From JBDZVM01 sp040255675 (GTDB taxonomy: Bacteria > Actinomycetota > Actinomycetes > Acidothermales > Acidothermaceae): a stretch of DNA of 64,000 nucleotides. The notes under the pieces were generated by a model. That model ran no database searches. It saw only the letters and a program-made list of their open reading frames with translations, and had not been told where the DNA came from. The stretch is from positions 92,803 to 156,802 of the forward strand of contig JBDZVM010000005.1 of NCBI GenBank assembly GCA_040255675.1, read 5' to 3'. The position numbers and the translations under genes are program-made. The number at the start of each line of letters is the position of its first letter. Position 1 is the first letter of the stretch. Below, in pieces: positions 25,154 to 34,097 of this stretch.

Positions 25154-25641
25154 CGACGACCCCCCATGAGACGCTCTGGGACTCCATCGTTCGCCGCGCG
25201 GTCGAAGAGCGCGAGCGGGCGCAGTCAGGGCACTCGTCCGTCCGCCGGAGCGAGTTGTCCGTCGAGTCAACGCCGTTCGGGCTGTTGCGGTGGTATTTGC
25301 ATCCTGATCTGAAGGACAACGTTTCTCAGGCGCTGTACTTTTGCGAACTTGAGATCCCAGAGGGCTCGCGTTCCGGCCTTCTGCGGCACCAAGGCGGGAT
25401 TGTGTGCCTCGTCGTCGAGGGCAAGGGACACACGCGGTTCGATGATGTCGACCACGAATGGGAGAAGCGCGACGCGATCGGGCTGCCCGTTCGGCCAGAA
25501 GGTGTTGTATTCCAGCACTTCAACGACGGTGTCGGTTCCGTACGCATGATCGTTGCCTGGCCGAACCTCGATTCCGCAATCGGCCCCGAGGGCGGAGTTC
25601 ACCTCGAGGTCCTCGAGCCAGCGCCCGAGTACAAGGGCTGA
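25150..25641 (+). CDS. Single-domain cupin protein (QHFN type, second)
   Basis: 163 residues, paralogue of the preceding gene: LLRHQGGIVCLVVEGKGHTRFDD and VVFQHFNDGVG. Fewer histidines remain in motif 1 (one, in RHQGG) than in its neighbour, so it may be a weaker metal binder and could be a structural partner, forming a hetero-bicupin with the preceding protein. GTG start at 25150 overlaps the upstream stop. Confidence 0.8.
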   Translation: MTTTPHETLWDSIVRRAVEERERAQSGHSSVRRSELSVESTPFGLLRWYLHPDLKDNVSQALYFCELEIPEGSRSGLLRHQGGIVCLVVEGKGHTRFDDVDHEWEKRDAIGLPVRPEGVVFQHFNDGVGSVRMIVAWPNLDSAIGPEGGVHLEVLEPAPEYKG

Positions 25642-25722
25642 CGCACAACGCACACTGACAACGCACACTGACAACGGGGAATCGCACGGCGACAGTTTGT
25701 GTGACGACGATGGACGAGGACA

Positions 25723-27786
25723 ATGGACGAGCATGCTTCGGCGAATCCCGCCGATCGCAAGATTGAGGCAGCGGCACCTGTGCGCGGTATAGCGGCACGG
25801 CCGTCGCCGGGTCAGCCCGTCGGCGAGGCCGAAGCCGCGCTTTCGAAGCATTTGATTGACTCGCTCGGCGTACAGCCCGGTGATGTCCTGCGATTGCGGT
25901 CGTCCACGGGCAACACGGTATTTACTCGTTGCGTCGCGAGCGCGGATAACGCGGACGACGGTGTCGCGAATGCGGCTGACATGGTGCGCGTCGGTCGTCT
26001 CTTGTGGGCTCAACTGCTCGTCAAGCCCGGTGGGCGCATCGAGATCGAGGGCATCGATGCGCCCGCTGCCGCGGAATCTGTCGCGATCCGGCCCGCGTTT
26101 CACCTGTCTCACAACCTCGGCCATCGTGTGATCGACAACCTGCGTGAGAACGCGACACTTGTGTGGCCGGGGGCAAAACTCTTCATCCCGATTTTCTCCG
26201 GTGGTGGCGGCGTCGTCGTCCGCATCGAGCGAACGAGCGCGACGCCTTCAACAGTGGGCGAGGCGACCGACGTCACCTTCGAAGAGCCGGATCCCGATAT
26301 CGCGCGCCGCAAGGCATCGTTCGCCGAAGTCGGCGGTCTCGATGCCGCAATCACACGCCTGCGCGATCTTATCGAGCTGCCGCTGCTGCGCCCTGGGCTC
26401 TACCGTTCACTTGGCGTACGCGCACCGAAGGGCGTCTTGTTGTACGGCCCGCCGGGGACGGGCAAAACCCTGCTCAGCAGGGCGGTAGCCGAAGAACTCG
26501 GTGCCAATATCATGAAACTTCCGGCAACCGAACTGATCGGCACTTACTCGGGCGAGACTGAGGCAAACCTTCGCGCCCTGTTCAACGAAGCGGCGCATCA
26601 CGCCCCTACCCTCGTCATCATCGATGAGATTGATGTGATCGCGACAAGCCGAGGAAAGCTCGCGTCTCAGGGCGACATCCGTGCGACCACCCAGTTGCTG
26701 ACCCTCATGGACGGTCTCGAAGAGGTCGACGGGGTGCTGGTTCTCGCGACGACTAACCGCATCGACTCCATCGACGAAGCATTCCGCCGTCCCGGACGGT
26801 TCGACGAGGAAATATACGTCGGGCCGCCGGATCGGGCGGCACGGCACGAGATTTTGTCGATCCACACCCGCGAGATGCCGCTGACCTTCGAGGCCGAAGC
26901 TGCCCTGTCTGAAATTGCCGATGCGCAGACTGTCGGCTTTACCGGCGCCGACTTGATGCACTTGACGCGCGAGGCGGGTCTAGCCGCCGCGCGGCGGATT
27001 ACCGGTGGTGGCTCAGGCTTCGAGATTGCTGACGCGGTCGCGGACGCCAGCCTCTCGGTCGAAGCGAAGGATCTCCTCGAAGGTCTTGACGCGGTGAAGC
27101 CGAGCGCGATGCGCGGCCTTCCGGTGGTCGATCCGCACATCGAGTGGGACGACATCGACGGCCTCGACACCGTGCGAGAGGCAATCCGCGATGCCGCCCT
27201 CGACGCCCTTCGAGAGGGCCCAGGCCGTCGCGAGGGCGTGCTGCTCAGTGGCGGATCCGGTAACGGCAAATCCGCCCTTGTACAAGCGCTCGCGACCCAC
27301 GTCGGTGCCAATTACGTGTTGCTCGACGGTTCGACAATCTTTACCCAGTGGCTCGGTGAATCCGAAGCCGCACTCCGTCTCATGTTCCGAAAGGCCCGTG
27401 ACGTCGCTCCCGCGGTCGTCGTCCTAGAACACCTCGACGCCGTGGCTCCGCGCCGGGTTTCCGCGCACACCGAGGCGGCTAGTAGCCGTGTTCTTTCGGC
27501 GCTGCTTTCGTCCGTCGACGAGGCTTTGCTTAACGGCGGTATTTTCGTCGTCGGTATCACGAATCGCCCGGATATGATCGATCCGGCTTTGACGCGTGCC
27601 GGGCGTCTCGGGCTCCATCTCGACATCCCGAATCCAGACGCGGACCGCAGGCGGGCCATTATCGCGCGGGCGCTTGGACGAACCGTCGACGATGGTGACG
27701 TGGCAAGGCTCGTCGAAGAAAGCGCCGGCGAAAGTGCGGCCGACGTTGAGCGCCGTGCCCTACGTGAATCGCGACTCGAGCGGTAG
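25723..27786 (+). CDS. CDC48/p97-like tandem AAA+ ATPase with degenerate second domain
   Basis: 687 residues. The N-terminal ~190 residues resemble the double-psi-barrel N domain (LGVQPGDVLRLRS). D1 has Walker A GPPGTGKT (242-249), Walker B VIIDEID (DE at 301-302), sensor ATTNR and arginine-finger segment FRRPGRFDEE. D2 has Walker A GGSGNGKS (510-517), but its Walker B reads VVVLEHLD (565-572), lacking the DE pair; ITNRPDMIDPAL follows. Such ATPases pull apart or remodel proteins and complexes. D2 may bind but hydrolyse ATP poorly. Placed after three cupin genes and an EutA-like ATPase, it probably acts on one of this cluster's enzymes (inference). Confidence 0.9.
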   Translation: MDEHASANPADRKIEAAAPVRGIAARPSPGQPVGEAEAALSKHLIDSLGVQPGDVLRLRSSTGNTVFTRCVASADNADDGVANAADMVRVGRLLWAQLLVKPGGRIEIEGIDAPAAAESVAIRPAFHLSHNLGHRVIDNLRENATLVWPGAKLFIPIFSGGGGVVVRIERTSATPSTVGEATDVTFEEPDPDIARRKASFAEVGGLDAAITRLRDLIELPLLRPGLYRSLGVRAPKGVLLYGPPGTGKTLLSRAVAEELGANIMKLPATELIGTYSGETEANLRALFNEAAHHAPTLVIIDEIDVIATSRGKLASQGDIRATTQLLTLMDGLEEVDGVLVLATTNRIDSIDEAFRRPGRFDEEIYVGPPDRAARHEILSIHTREMPLTFEAEAALSEIADAQTVGFTGADLMHLTREAGLAAARRITGGGSGFEIADAVADASLSVEAKDLLEGLDAVKPSAMRGLPVVDPHIEWDDIDGLDTVREAIRDAALDALREGPGRREGVLLSGGSGNGKSALVQALATHVGANYVLLDGSTIFTQWLGESEAALRLMFRKARDVAPAVVVLEHLDAVAPRRVSAHTEAASSRVLSALLSSVDEALLNGGIFVVGITNRPDMIDPALTRAGRLGLHLDIPNPDADRRRAIIARALGRTVDDGDVARLVEESAGESAADVERRALRESRLER

Positions 27787-27921
27787 CGGACTTCGCGCAC
27801 GTCGGCTCTTCGTCCGCTCGTGTGCCGAAATGGCGCTTCCGCATCGTCGCGGCGCGAACGACCGACCTTTGGCCGCGGACGGCGCTAGCGTCGCCCGACG
27901 CTTATCCTGGCTAGCGTCGCC

Positions 27922-28953
27922 TTGATCGCACTAGGCCTGATCTTCGCCTTCGCGTCCGCATGTAGCTATGCGGTGATGAATGTCTGCGTGCGCAAAGCGA
28001 CTGACCGCGGTGGTAGCGAGGGCGGCGTTTTGATCGCTCTTGTGGCGAATGTCGTGATGCACGGCGCCGTCGTCGTAAGCCGCACCGCGGCGGGTGCCCA
28101 GCCCAGTGGGCGGACATCCGCGATCGTCTGGTTCGCGACCGCCGGCGTCATGACAGCCGTTTTCGGCAGGGCTGCCCTCTATTCCGCCATCCGGCGTATC
28201 GGCCCGTCGAGATCGACTGCGATAAAAAACGCGGCTCCACTCTTTTCGGTGTGCGGCGGCCTTTTCTTGCTCGGTGAGCATCTGTCACGCTGGGCCGCAC
28301 TCGGAATAGCGATTGCGCTGGCCGGATATTTCATCTTCATTGTCGAGGGTCTGCTGCCCGCACCAGCATTCGTGCGTACGCCAGCTGGGGCGGTAGTCGC
28401 CTTGGCACGTCGTGTCTCCATGCGCGCACTGAGCGAGAAGCAAAGTGCCGAACTGAGGTCATCTGGGGCGAGCGTCCTGACGATGGAGCCTGTACGAAGC
28501 GACAGCCATGGCCGCGCCTGGGTGGCGCTCGGATATATTTTCTGTTTCGGCGCCGCTATCTTTTACGGCTCCGGTGCCGTCGTCCGCAAGGTCGGCATAA
28601 CAGATATGCCCGACCCGTATTTCGCCGCGCTGATATCGGCGCTCAGTGGACTGATTGTGTACGTGTTGTATCTTCGACTCCGCGGAAATCTTAGTGTGTC
28701 GCTTAGCGCGCTACGCACTCAACGACATCCATACTTTTGGATCGCTGGCGCGATCTCGACGGTCGGGCAACTCTCCGCGTATCTGGCAGTTGCGCACGCT
28801 CCCGTCTCATACGTCTCGATCGTCGCATCATCAGACACGATATTGACGCCGTTGCTAGCCACGTTCTGGCTCGCCCGCAAGGACGCCGTGAATGCTCCGC
28901 TTGTCGTCGCGGCTGCTCTCGTGTTCATCGGCACCGTGTTCATTTTTGCTTGA
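27922..28953 (+). CDS. EamA/DMT-family transporter
   Basis: 343 residues, 10 predicted membrane helices in two homologous EamA halves joined by a ~50-residue hydrophilic linker (residues ~150-200). Family members export or import amino acids, sugars or metabolites. The only reasonable starts are TTG 27922 or an upstream CTG; no strong ribosome site is seen, so the start is uncertain. Likely the last gene of the cupin-AAA operon; it could export a pathway intermediate. Confidence 0.8.
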   Translation: MIALGLIFAFASACSYAVMNVCVRKATDRGGSEGGVLIALVANVVMHGAVVVSRTAAGAQPSGRTSAIVWFATAGVMTAVFGRAALYSAIRRIGPSRSTAIKNAAPLFSVCGGLFLLGEHLSRWAALGIAIALAGYFIFIVEGLLPAPAFVRTPAGAVVALARRVSMRALSEKQSAELRSSGASVLTMEPVRSDSHGRAWVALGYIFCFGAAIFYGSGAVVRKVGITDMPDPYFAALISALSGLIVYVLYLRLRGNLSVSLSALRTQRHPYFWIAGAISTVGQLSAYLAVAHAPVSYVSIVASSDTILTPLLATFWLARKDAVNAPLVVAAALVFIGTVFIFA

Positions 28954-29332
28954 GGGGGGCGTCCGGCACGATCGTTACAAATGTGGCAATCGATGATCTG
29001 GGGCAAGCCTCGGCGGCGTCAGCGCGCGGTTATCCGATCACTCAGTATGGTCGCGTTCTCGGAGCTTTGTAACGGAATGGTCACGCATGTTCGCAAGAGA
29101 GGATGCAGAACTCGCGTTGTGATGGCATGGCCAGCGTCGTCGTCGTACGGCGGATCGGAAACCAAGCGCGTCGATGGGCGAGCGGGTCCACCCGGTGCTC
29201 CGAAGGGTTGCGCTGGATACAGTTTACTGAGATACTGAGGCACGGCTCAGGCCGCGTAATAGATATCGGATCGCACGTCTGGCGCGCGGCCACTTCGCCG
29301 TTGCTGTCGCGCACCATCCCGCAAGGAGGGCT
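28954..29332. other. 379-bp intergenic region with operator F, otherwise featureless
   Basis: Between the EamA gene and the third Rieske gene. Apart from operator F (29211-29224) and the ribosome site near 29327, no gene, tRNA or clear terminator was seen. Confidence 0.6.
29211..29224 (+). promoter_or_regulatory. Operator site F, ahead of third Rieske oxygenase operon
   Basis: CGCTGGATACAGTT; its first 13 bp equal those of site D. A TTGCGC (29208-29213) to GATACT (29231-29236) pair 17 bp apart could be the promoter, with the operator in the spacer. Lies ~110 bp before the gene. Confidence 0.6.
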
Positions 29333-29335
29333 GTG

Positions 29336-30823
29336 ATGGGGGCATATCTCCGGCTCAGTGAGTGGCGAGTCGAGCGTGCCATCAAAGCGGCTGCCACCCG
29401 CGGCATTCGTCCCCCACTCTCGCCCGAGTCGCTCGATGAGCCGCTGAACGCGCTGCCTGACGGTGCACCGGTGCGCGATCGGCGTCAACTGGTTCCCGCG
29501 CTTGGGCTGCGCGAATACTGGTGGCCGGCGCTGCCGGCCCGGAAGGTATCGCGCAAGCGGCCGGTGTACTGGAAGATGCTCGGCGAGGAGCTTTGCTTCT
29601 TCCGCGATAGCGAAGGATCAATCGCCGCGATCAGTGATGTTTGCCCTCACCGGGGCGCAAGCCTCTCACGCGGTAAGTGCTTCTACCCTGGCACGATCTC
29701 TTGCCCGTACCACGGCGCCACCTTCGATCGCACTGGGAGCTGTCGCGCCTTCATCACCGAGGGCCCGGCTTCTCGGATGGTCGACAATCTGACGGTGCGA
29801 AGCTATCCGACTCGCGTGTTGCGTGGCTGGGTGTTCGTATGGATGGGCAAAGGTGAGCCGGCACCGATCGAGCATGACGTTCCGCCAGAGCTTCTCGAGG
29901 GCGACGCCACGGTCGTCTTGACGACATACACGTACTGGCGTTGCTCATGGATCTTGGCGATCGAGAACCAGGATGATCCGCACAACTCGTTGTACGCGCA
30001 CCGCAATTCGTTGATGCAGCTCATGTCTCCCAGAGGGCGCGCTCGCACACCGGTCGGCCCGCGCGCGAAGGTAGTCGAAGACCGCGCGCTTGTCATGCTC
30101 AGTGTCAACCAAAAGTATTACGCCGACGAAAACGGCAATGTGCCCTACCAGATGTATTACCCGGGAGTCAACGGCCACTGGCCGCTGTCGCAGTGGCGCA
30201 AATGGTTGTGGGCGGTATTCAAGCCGTGGTATCGGTACGTCGTCTGGCGCCCCGCGCGCCTGAATCGTCGGTTTGAAGTCGAAGCCGAAGAATGGGGGCG
30301 CGACCACGGCAGTTGCTGGCACCTTCCAGGAATTGTGCGCAGAAACTTCAATGTCTTCATGCACAATCGCTGGGCAGTCCCGGTCGATGCCGAACTTTCG
30401 CGGATCATTTATCTGCACGCGCGGCGAATCAACAGTCCCGTGGCTCGAGGCGCGATGCGCATCTGGTGGCATCTTTACTACAAATGGTGGAACTGCTACA
30501 ACTTCTCGGGAGCCGACGACAAGGTCGCGTCACCGTGTCGTTACTGGACCCCCGAAAGCTTGTCGGCGACTGACTCGCATCTTGTCTTGTTCCGCCGTCT
30601 TCTTACTGAGCGATCTCGTGACGCGAAGCTGCGAAGCGCGAACGATCCAGCGACGGCTCGGGAGCGCTCGAAGACGACTCCTGCCGAAGCAGCATCGGTG
30701 CAAAGACAAGAACACGCCGGGATGCGGCCGCCGGACGACTCGTTGGAAGAGGTCGGGAACTTCGACGGGGGTCGCGATACCGCACTGTCGATTTTCGTCG
30801 CGGAGAACAAAAAGAAGCGTTAG
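29336..30823 (+). CDS. Rieske oxygenase, large single-component type (third)
   Basis: About 495 residues. Rieske ligands are Cys104/His106 and Cys124/His127 (numbering from GTG 29333); catalytic motif NQDDPHNSLYAH with Asp214, His217 and His223. The internal region 230-430 is longer and richer in Trp/Tyr than in the other two Rieske proteins, resembling demethylase-like or PaO-like members. The last ~70 residues are hydrophilic and low-complexity, ending in KKKR. AAGGAGG precedes; ATG 29336 has better spacing than GTG 29333. First gene of an operon with a second ABC transporter. Confidence 0.88.
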   Translation: MGAYLRLSEWRVERAIKAAATRGIRPPLSPESLDEPLNALPDGAPVRDRRQLVPALGLREYWWPALPARKVSRKRPVYWKMLGEELCFFRDSEGSIAAISDVCPHRGASLSRGKCFYPGTISCPYHGATFDRTGSCRAFITEGPASRMVDNLTVRSYPTRVLRGWVFVWMGKGEPAPIEHDVPPELLEGDATVVLTTYTYWRCSWILAIENQDDPHNSLYAHRNSLMQLMSPRGRARTPVGPRAKVVEDRALVMLSVNQKYYADENGNVPYQMYYPGVNGHWPLSQWRKWLWAVFKPWYRYVVWRPARLNRRFEVEAEEWGRDHGSCWHLPGIVRRNFNVFMHNRWAVPVDAELSRIIYLHARRINSPVARGAMRIWWHLYYKWWNCYNFSGADDKVASPCRYWTPESLSATDSHLVLFRRLLTERSRDAKLRSANDPATARERSKTTPAEAASVQRQEHAGMRPPDDSLEEVGNFDGGRDTALSIFVAENKKKR

Positions 30824-30879
30824 GGCAAGTAGCGAGGCGTCGGCAATAGACGCACTCCATCAAGGAGGAACCAATACAG

Positions 30880-31980
30880 ATGACCAAGACAAGGAAATGG
30901 CTGGCTGGCACCTCGCTCGGCTTGGCCGTCGCCCTTAGCGCGGCGGCATGCAGTTCGTCGGGCTCGGACAGCAGTTCCACCGGCAGCTCTAATACGCCAC
31001 AAACGTCAGCGTCGACGTCAGGCGGAGCCACGACTGGTCCGTCGGAGTCGTCTTCGGCGGCAGCGCAACCGCTGTCGAAGTCCAAGATTACGATTGCCGT
31101 CCCCGGGATCTCCGCGGCTTCCGCTTTTCTCGTTGTGGCGGACCAAGCCGGGATCTTCAAAGAAAACGGCTTGGACGTGACCCTTAACGAAGGCGTCAAG
31201 CCGCCAGACACGCCCGCGGCGATGATAAAGGGCAGCATCGATGGTGCGTCGCTCACCGGTACCGCGACCAAGGCGAGCGCGAAGGGGATCGACGTCGTCA
31301 ACATCGTCTCGACCGCGACACACGAACCCTTCGTTCTCGTGGCGGCGGAGGGCATCAAGAGCCTCAACGACCTGGTCGGTAAGTCGATCGTGACGAGTTC
31401 TCCGACCAACACGCCCGGAACGCAGACGGCCGCGCTGCTGCGCAATGCGGGTCTCACTGGCAAGGTCAAGGTAGTCGGACTGACTTCTACCGCGGCCGAG
31501 TCGGCGTTCTTCGTCAGCAAGCAGGCCGATGCCGAGTATGTCGCGCTCAACCAAGCGATGAACGACATCAAGAAGCGGCCGGGCTCGACCATCATCATGG
31601 ACAACAGCTCCCTTCCGACGGAGCCGTCCGACGGTGTCGCGGTCGCGAGGTCTTTCTTGAACGATCACCCGGATGTCGTCAAGGCGATCGTGAAGTCTTG
31701 CCTGCAGGCCGCCCACATGATGAGGGACGAGCCTGACAAGGCGGCCCCGTTCGTGGCGAAGGTGTTCAACCTCGATCCCGATGAGGCGAAGCAGTTCCTG
31801 CAATACCAAGCGAAGAACATCGTGCTCACGCCTCCGACTGAGAAGGAGTTCGCGAACGTCGCGGAGGAGTACAGCAAGATTCCTGGTAGCGATGTCCAGT
31901 GGACTCCAGACGTCGTGGCGAAGGCCTGGGACACGTCGTTCCAGACCGAAATCTTAAAGGATCTCGGATACACCAGTTAG
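30880..31980 (+). CDS. ABC transporter substrate-binding lipoprotein (NMT1/TauA/SsuA family)
   Basis: 366 residues. Signal peptide with lipobox SAAAC (Cys24), a Ser/Thr-rich linker, then a type 2 periplasmic-binding fold (KITIAVPGISAASAFLVVADQAGIFKENGLDVTL). Such proteins feed Tau/Ssu-type importers for sulfonates, nitriles, aromatic acids and pyrimidines. AAGGAGGAA lies upstream of ATG 30880. A strong terminator follows, so it is probably made in excess over the permease. Confidence 0.88.
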   Translation: MTKTRKWLAGTSLGLAVALSAAACSSSGSDSSSTGSSNTPQTSASTSGGATTGPSESSSAAAQPLSKSKITIAVPGISAASAFLVVADQAGIFKENGLDVTLNEGVKPPDTPAAMIKGSIDGASLTGTATKASAKGIDVVNIVSTATHEPFVLVAAEGIKSLNDLVGKSIVTSSPTNTPGTQTAALLRNAGLTGKVKVVGLTSTAAESAFFVSKQADAEYVALNQAMNDIKKRPGSTIIMDNSSLPTEPSDGVAVARSFLNDHPDVVKAIVKSCLQAAHMMRDEPDKAAPFVAKVFNLDPDEAKQFLQYQAKNIVLTPPTEKEFANVAEEYSKIPGSDVQWTPDVVAKAWDTSFQTEILKDLGYTS

Positions 31981-31996
31981 GTCCGGTGGCTCGGTG

Positions 31997-32039
31997 CCTC
32001 GAGATTCCGCTCGGCGCATAGATCGGCGGAATCTCGAGG
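31997..32039 (+). terminator. Strong inverted repeat after the binding-protein gene
   Basis: A perfect 14-bp stem: CCTCGAGATTCCGC (31997-32010) and GCGGAATCTCGAGG (32026-32039), 15-nt loop, 17 bp after the stop codon. No T-run, as is usual in actinobacteria. Confidence 0.75.
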
Positions 32040-32235
32040 GCGCCTGGTCATCGGGATCGACGGACAGCGGCGGCAAGCGCATCTAAGCTAGGCGGATGAC
32101 TTTGATCGAGTGCTCAGTGCTTTTTCGGCGCGAGAGTTCCACTGCGCTCCATAAGTCAAGCACGCGTCACGCCGGCCCTGTGCTCGCGCCGTATGGTCGC
32201 CAAAGGCGTGACCAAGTTCTACGGGAAGTTCGAGG

Positions 32236-33096
32236 ATGAGCGCGAATTCTAAGAGCGGGTCCGACATGGCTGTGCTACCGGTACCGGAGAGCGCGCCAGG
32301 GGTGCCCGATGAGGTAGGCATGTCGCGAGCGCACGTGCTTTATCGCCGGCATGAGTCGGTGATCTTGGGCGGGACGTGCTTAGTCCTGGTTCTCGTCGCT
32401 TGGCAAGTCGTGTCGGACGCCAAGATTGTCAATCCGCTCTTCGTGAGCTCGCCGTGGGACGTCGCGAAGACACTTGCGGATTACGTGACGACTCGGGGGT
32501 TCAGAACGGATCTCGCGGCGTCCGGTCTGACCTTCGTGATCGGCCTGGCCCTCTCCATTTCCGTAGGCACCTTGCTTGGTCTTGCAATGGGCTGGTCGCG
32601 GCGTACACGCTATTTCTTCAACTACTTCGTGAGCATTGTGTACGCGTCCCCTCGAATCGCGATCGTGCCCGTGCTCATCCTGTGGTTCGGGATTGGCCGC
32701 ACGACTGGCATCGCGATGGTGTTCTTGATGGCGGTATTTCCCGTCGTCATCAACACGATGACGGGTGTCTTGACGGTAGAACCCGCTCTGATCGAGATGG
32801 GGCGGTCGTTCCGCGTCTCACGCGTGCAGATGTTTCGCACCGTGGTCATTCCGGCGGCTCTTCCTCAAATGGTGGCGGGGGTGCGGTTGGCGATCGGTGT
32901 CGGGTTGATCGGCGTGGTCGTTTCCGAGTTCTTGGCGGGTACCGAAGGCATCGGCTACCGCATGCAGATGGCGGCCCAAAACTTCGAGGCTGCCCAGTTG
33001 TTCGCCGGCCTGACCATAATTTCGGGCTTCGGTTTGCTCGCCACTCAGGCGTTGCGTTTCCTGGAAAGGCACTACGAACGCTGGCGCACCGCATGA
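32236..33096 (+). CDS. ABC transporter permease (TauC/SsuC family)
   Basis: 286 residues, six membrane helices, with a cytoplasmic loop of the type EMGRSFRVSRVQMFRTVVIPAALPQMVAGVRLAIG, which docks the ATPase. Partner of the lipoprotein at 30880 and the ATPase at 33163. GAGG directly precedes ATG 32236; ATG 32266 is an alternative. The 255 bp before it hold the terminator at 31997-32039 and no recognisable operator. Confidence 0.9.
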   Translation: MSANSKSGSDMAVLPVPESAPGVPDEVGMSRAHVLYRRHESVILGGTCLVLVLVAWQVVSDAKIVNPLFVSSPWDVAKTLADYVTTRGFRTDLAASGLTFVIGLALSISVGTLLGLAMGWSRRTRYFFNYFVSIVYASPRIAIVPVLILWFGIGRTTGIAMVFLMAVFPVVINTMTGVLTVEPALIEMGRSFRVSRVQMFRTVVIPAALPQMVAGVRLAIGVGLIGVVVSEFLAGTEGIGYRMQMAAQNFEAAQLFAGLTIISGFGLLATQALRFLERHYERWRTA

Positions 33097-33162
33097 TGGG
33101 CACGTTTGACGAAATCGTCTTGTCTACCGATGCGAAGTTGAGGGGAATGGAGGGACGGACCG

Positions 33163-34005
33163 ATGAATCCGGCAGCGTCGATGAGAAGCGATCGCGATGA
33201 GATGGCGCCCGACGCCGGCGACGTAAAACTCGAGGTTGACGACGTGGCGATCGGCTACTACAGCGAGAGTCGCGGAGACTACTTCAATGCGGTCCGCTCG
33301 CTGAGTTTCACGGTTCCTCATCACTCCCTGGTCGCGCTCATCGGCCCAAGCGGATGCGGGAAGTCGACCTTCCTTCGTGCTGTTTGCGGGTTGTTGCCGT
33401 ACCAGCGCGGTCGGCTGCTGGTCGATAACACACGCGTCGACGGACCTCGTTCCGACTGCGCACTCGTGTTTCAGAGTCCCACTCTCCTGCCCTGGCGCAC
33501 GGTTGCCCGAAACATCGGTTACGGCCTCGAGATGCAGCACGCGCCGAAGCGACTTCGCGAGCAGCGCGTGCAAGCCATGATGGAGCTCGTAGGCCTTGAC
33601 TCTTTCGCCGACCGGTACCCTCGGCAGCTCTCGGGAGGCATGCAGCAGCGCGCCAACCTTGCCCGCGCGCTGGCCGTTGAGCCCGTTCTGCTCTTGCTCG
33701 ACGAGCCGTTCTCCGCGGTCGACGCGCAGACCCGCGACCGTTTGGGTGAGGAACTGCTTCGGATCCGTCGCGCGACGCATCAAACAATGCTGCTTGTGAC
33801 GCACCAGGTAGAGGAAGCGATCCTTCTGGCAGACAAGTGCGTTGTCTTGTCACGCGGGCCGGCGAGCACCGTGCGCGAGGTCTTCGATATTCCCCTCGAT
33901 CCTTCGCAAACTCTGGCGCAAAAGCGTGCCGATCCGCGTTTTGCGTCGCTGGTCTCGCATCTGCGCGAGCTGCTCGCATCGGCCTCGTCCGATGAGCCCG
34001 AATAG
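33163..34005 (+). CDS. ABC transporter ATP-binding protein (TauB/SsuB family)
   Basis: 280 residues: Walker A GPSGCGKS (61-68), Q-loop VFQSPTLLPWRT, signature LSGGMQQRANLARAL, Walker B LLLLDEPFSAVD and switch His in LVTHQVEEA. It powers the second importer. ATG 33163 follows GGAGGG; internal ATGs at 33181 and 33199 are possible but less well placed. Confidence 0.93.
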   Translation: MNPAASMRSDRDEMAPDAGDVKLEVDDVAIGYYSESRGDYFNAVRSLSFTVPHHSLVALIGPSGCGKSTFLRAVCGLLPYQRGRLLVDNTRVDGPRSDCALVFQSPTLLPWRTVARNIGYGLEMQHAPKRLREQRVQAMMELVGLDSFADRYPRQLSGGMQQRANLARALAVEPVLLLLDEPFSAVDAQTRDRLGEELLRIRRATHQTMLLVTHQVEEAILLADKCVVLSRGPASTVREVFDIPLDPSQTLAQKRADPRFASLVSHLRELLASASSDEPE

Positions 34006-34097
34006 GTCGACCACGCCTGGAGAATCGCGCGCGCCGCGCTACCCGGGCGTCTCCTACCGGCGATCGTTGGAGCGACGGCACAGCAGAGGGACGAGGA

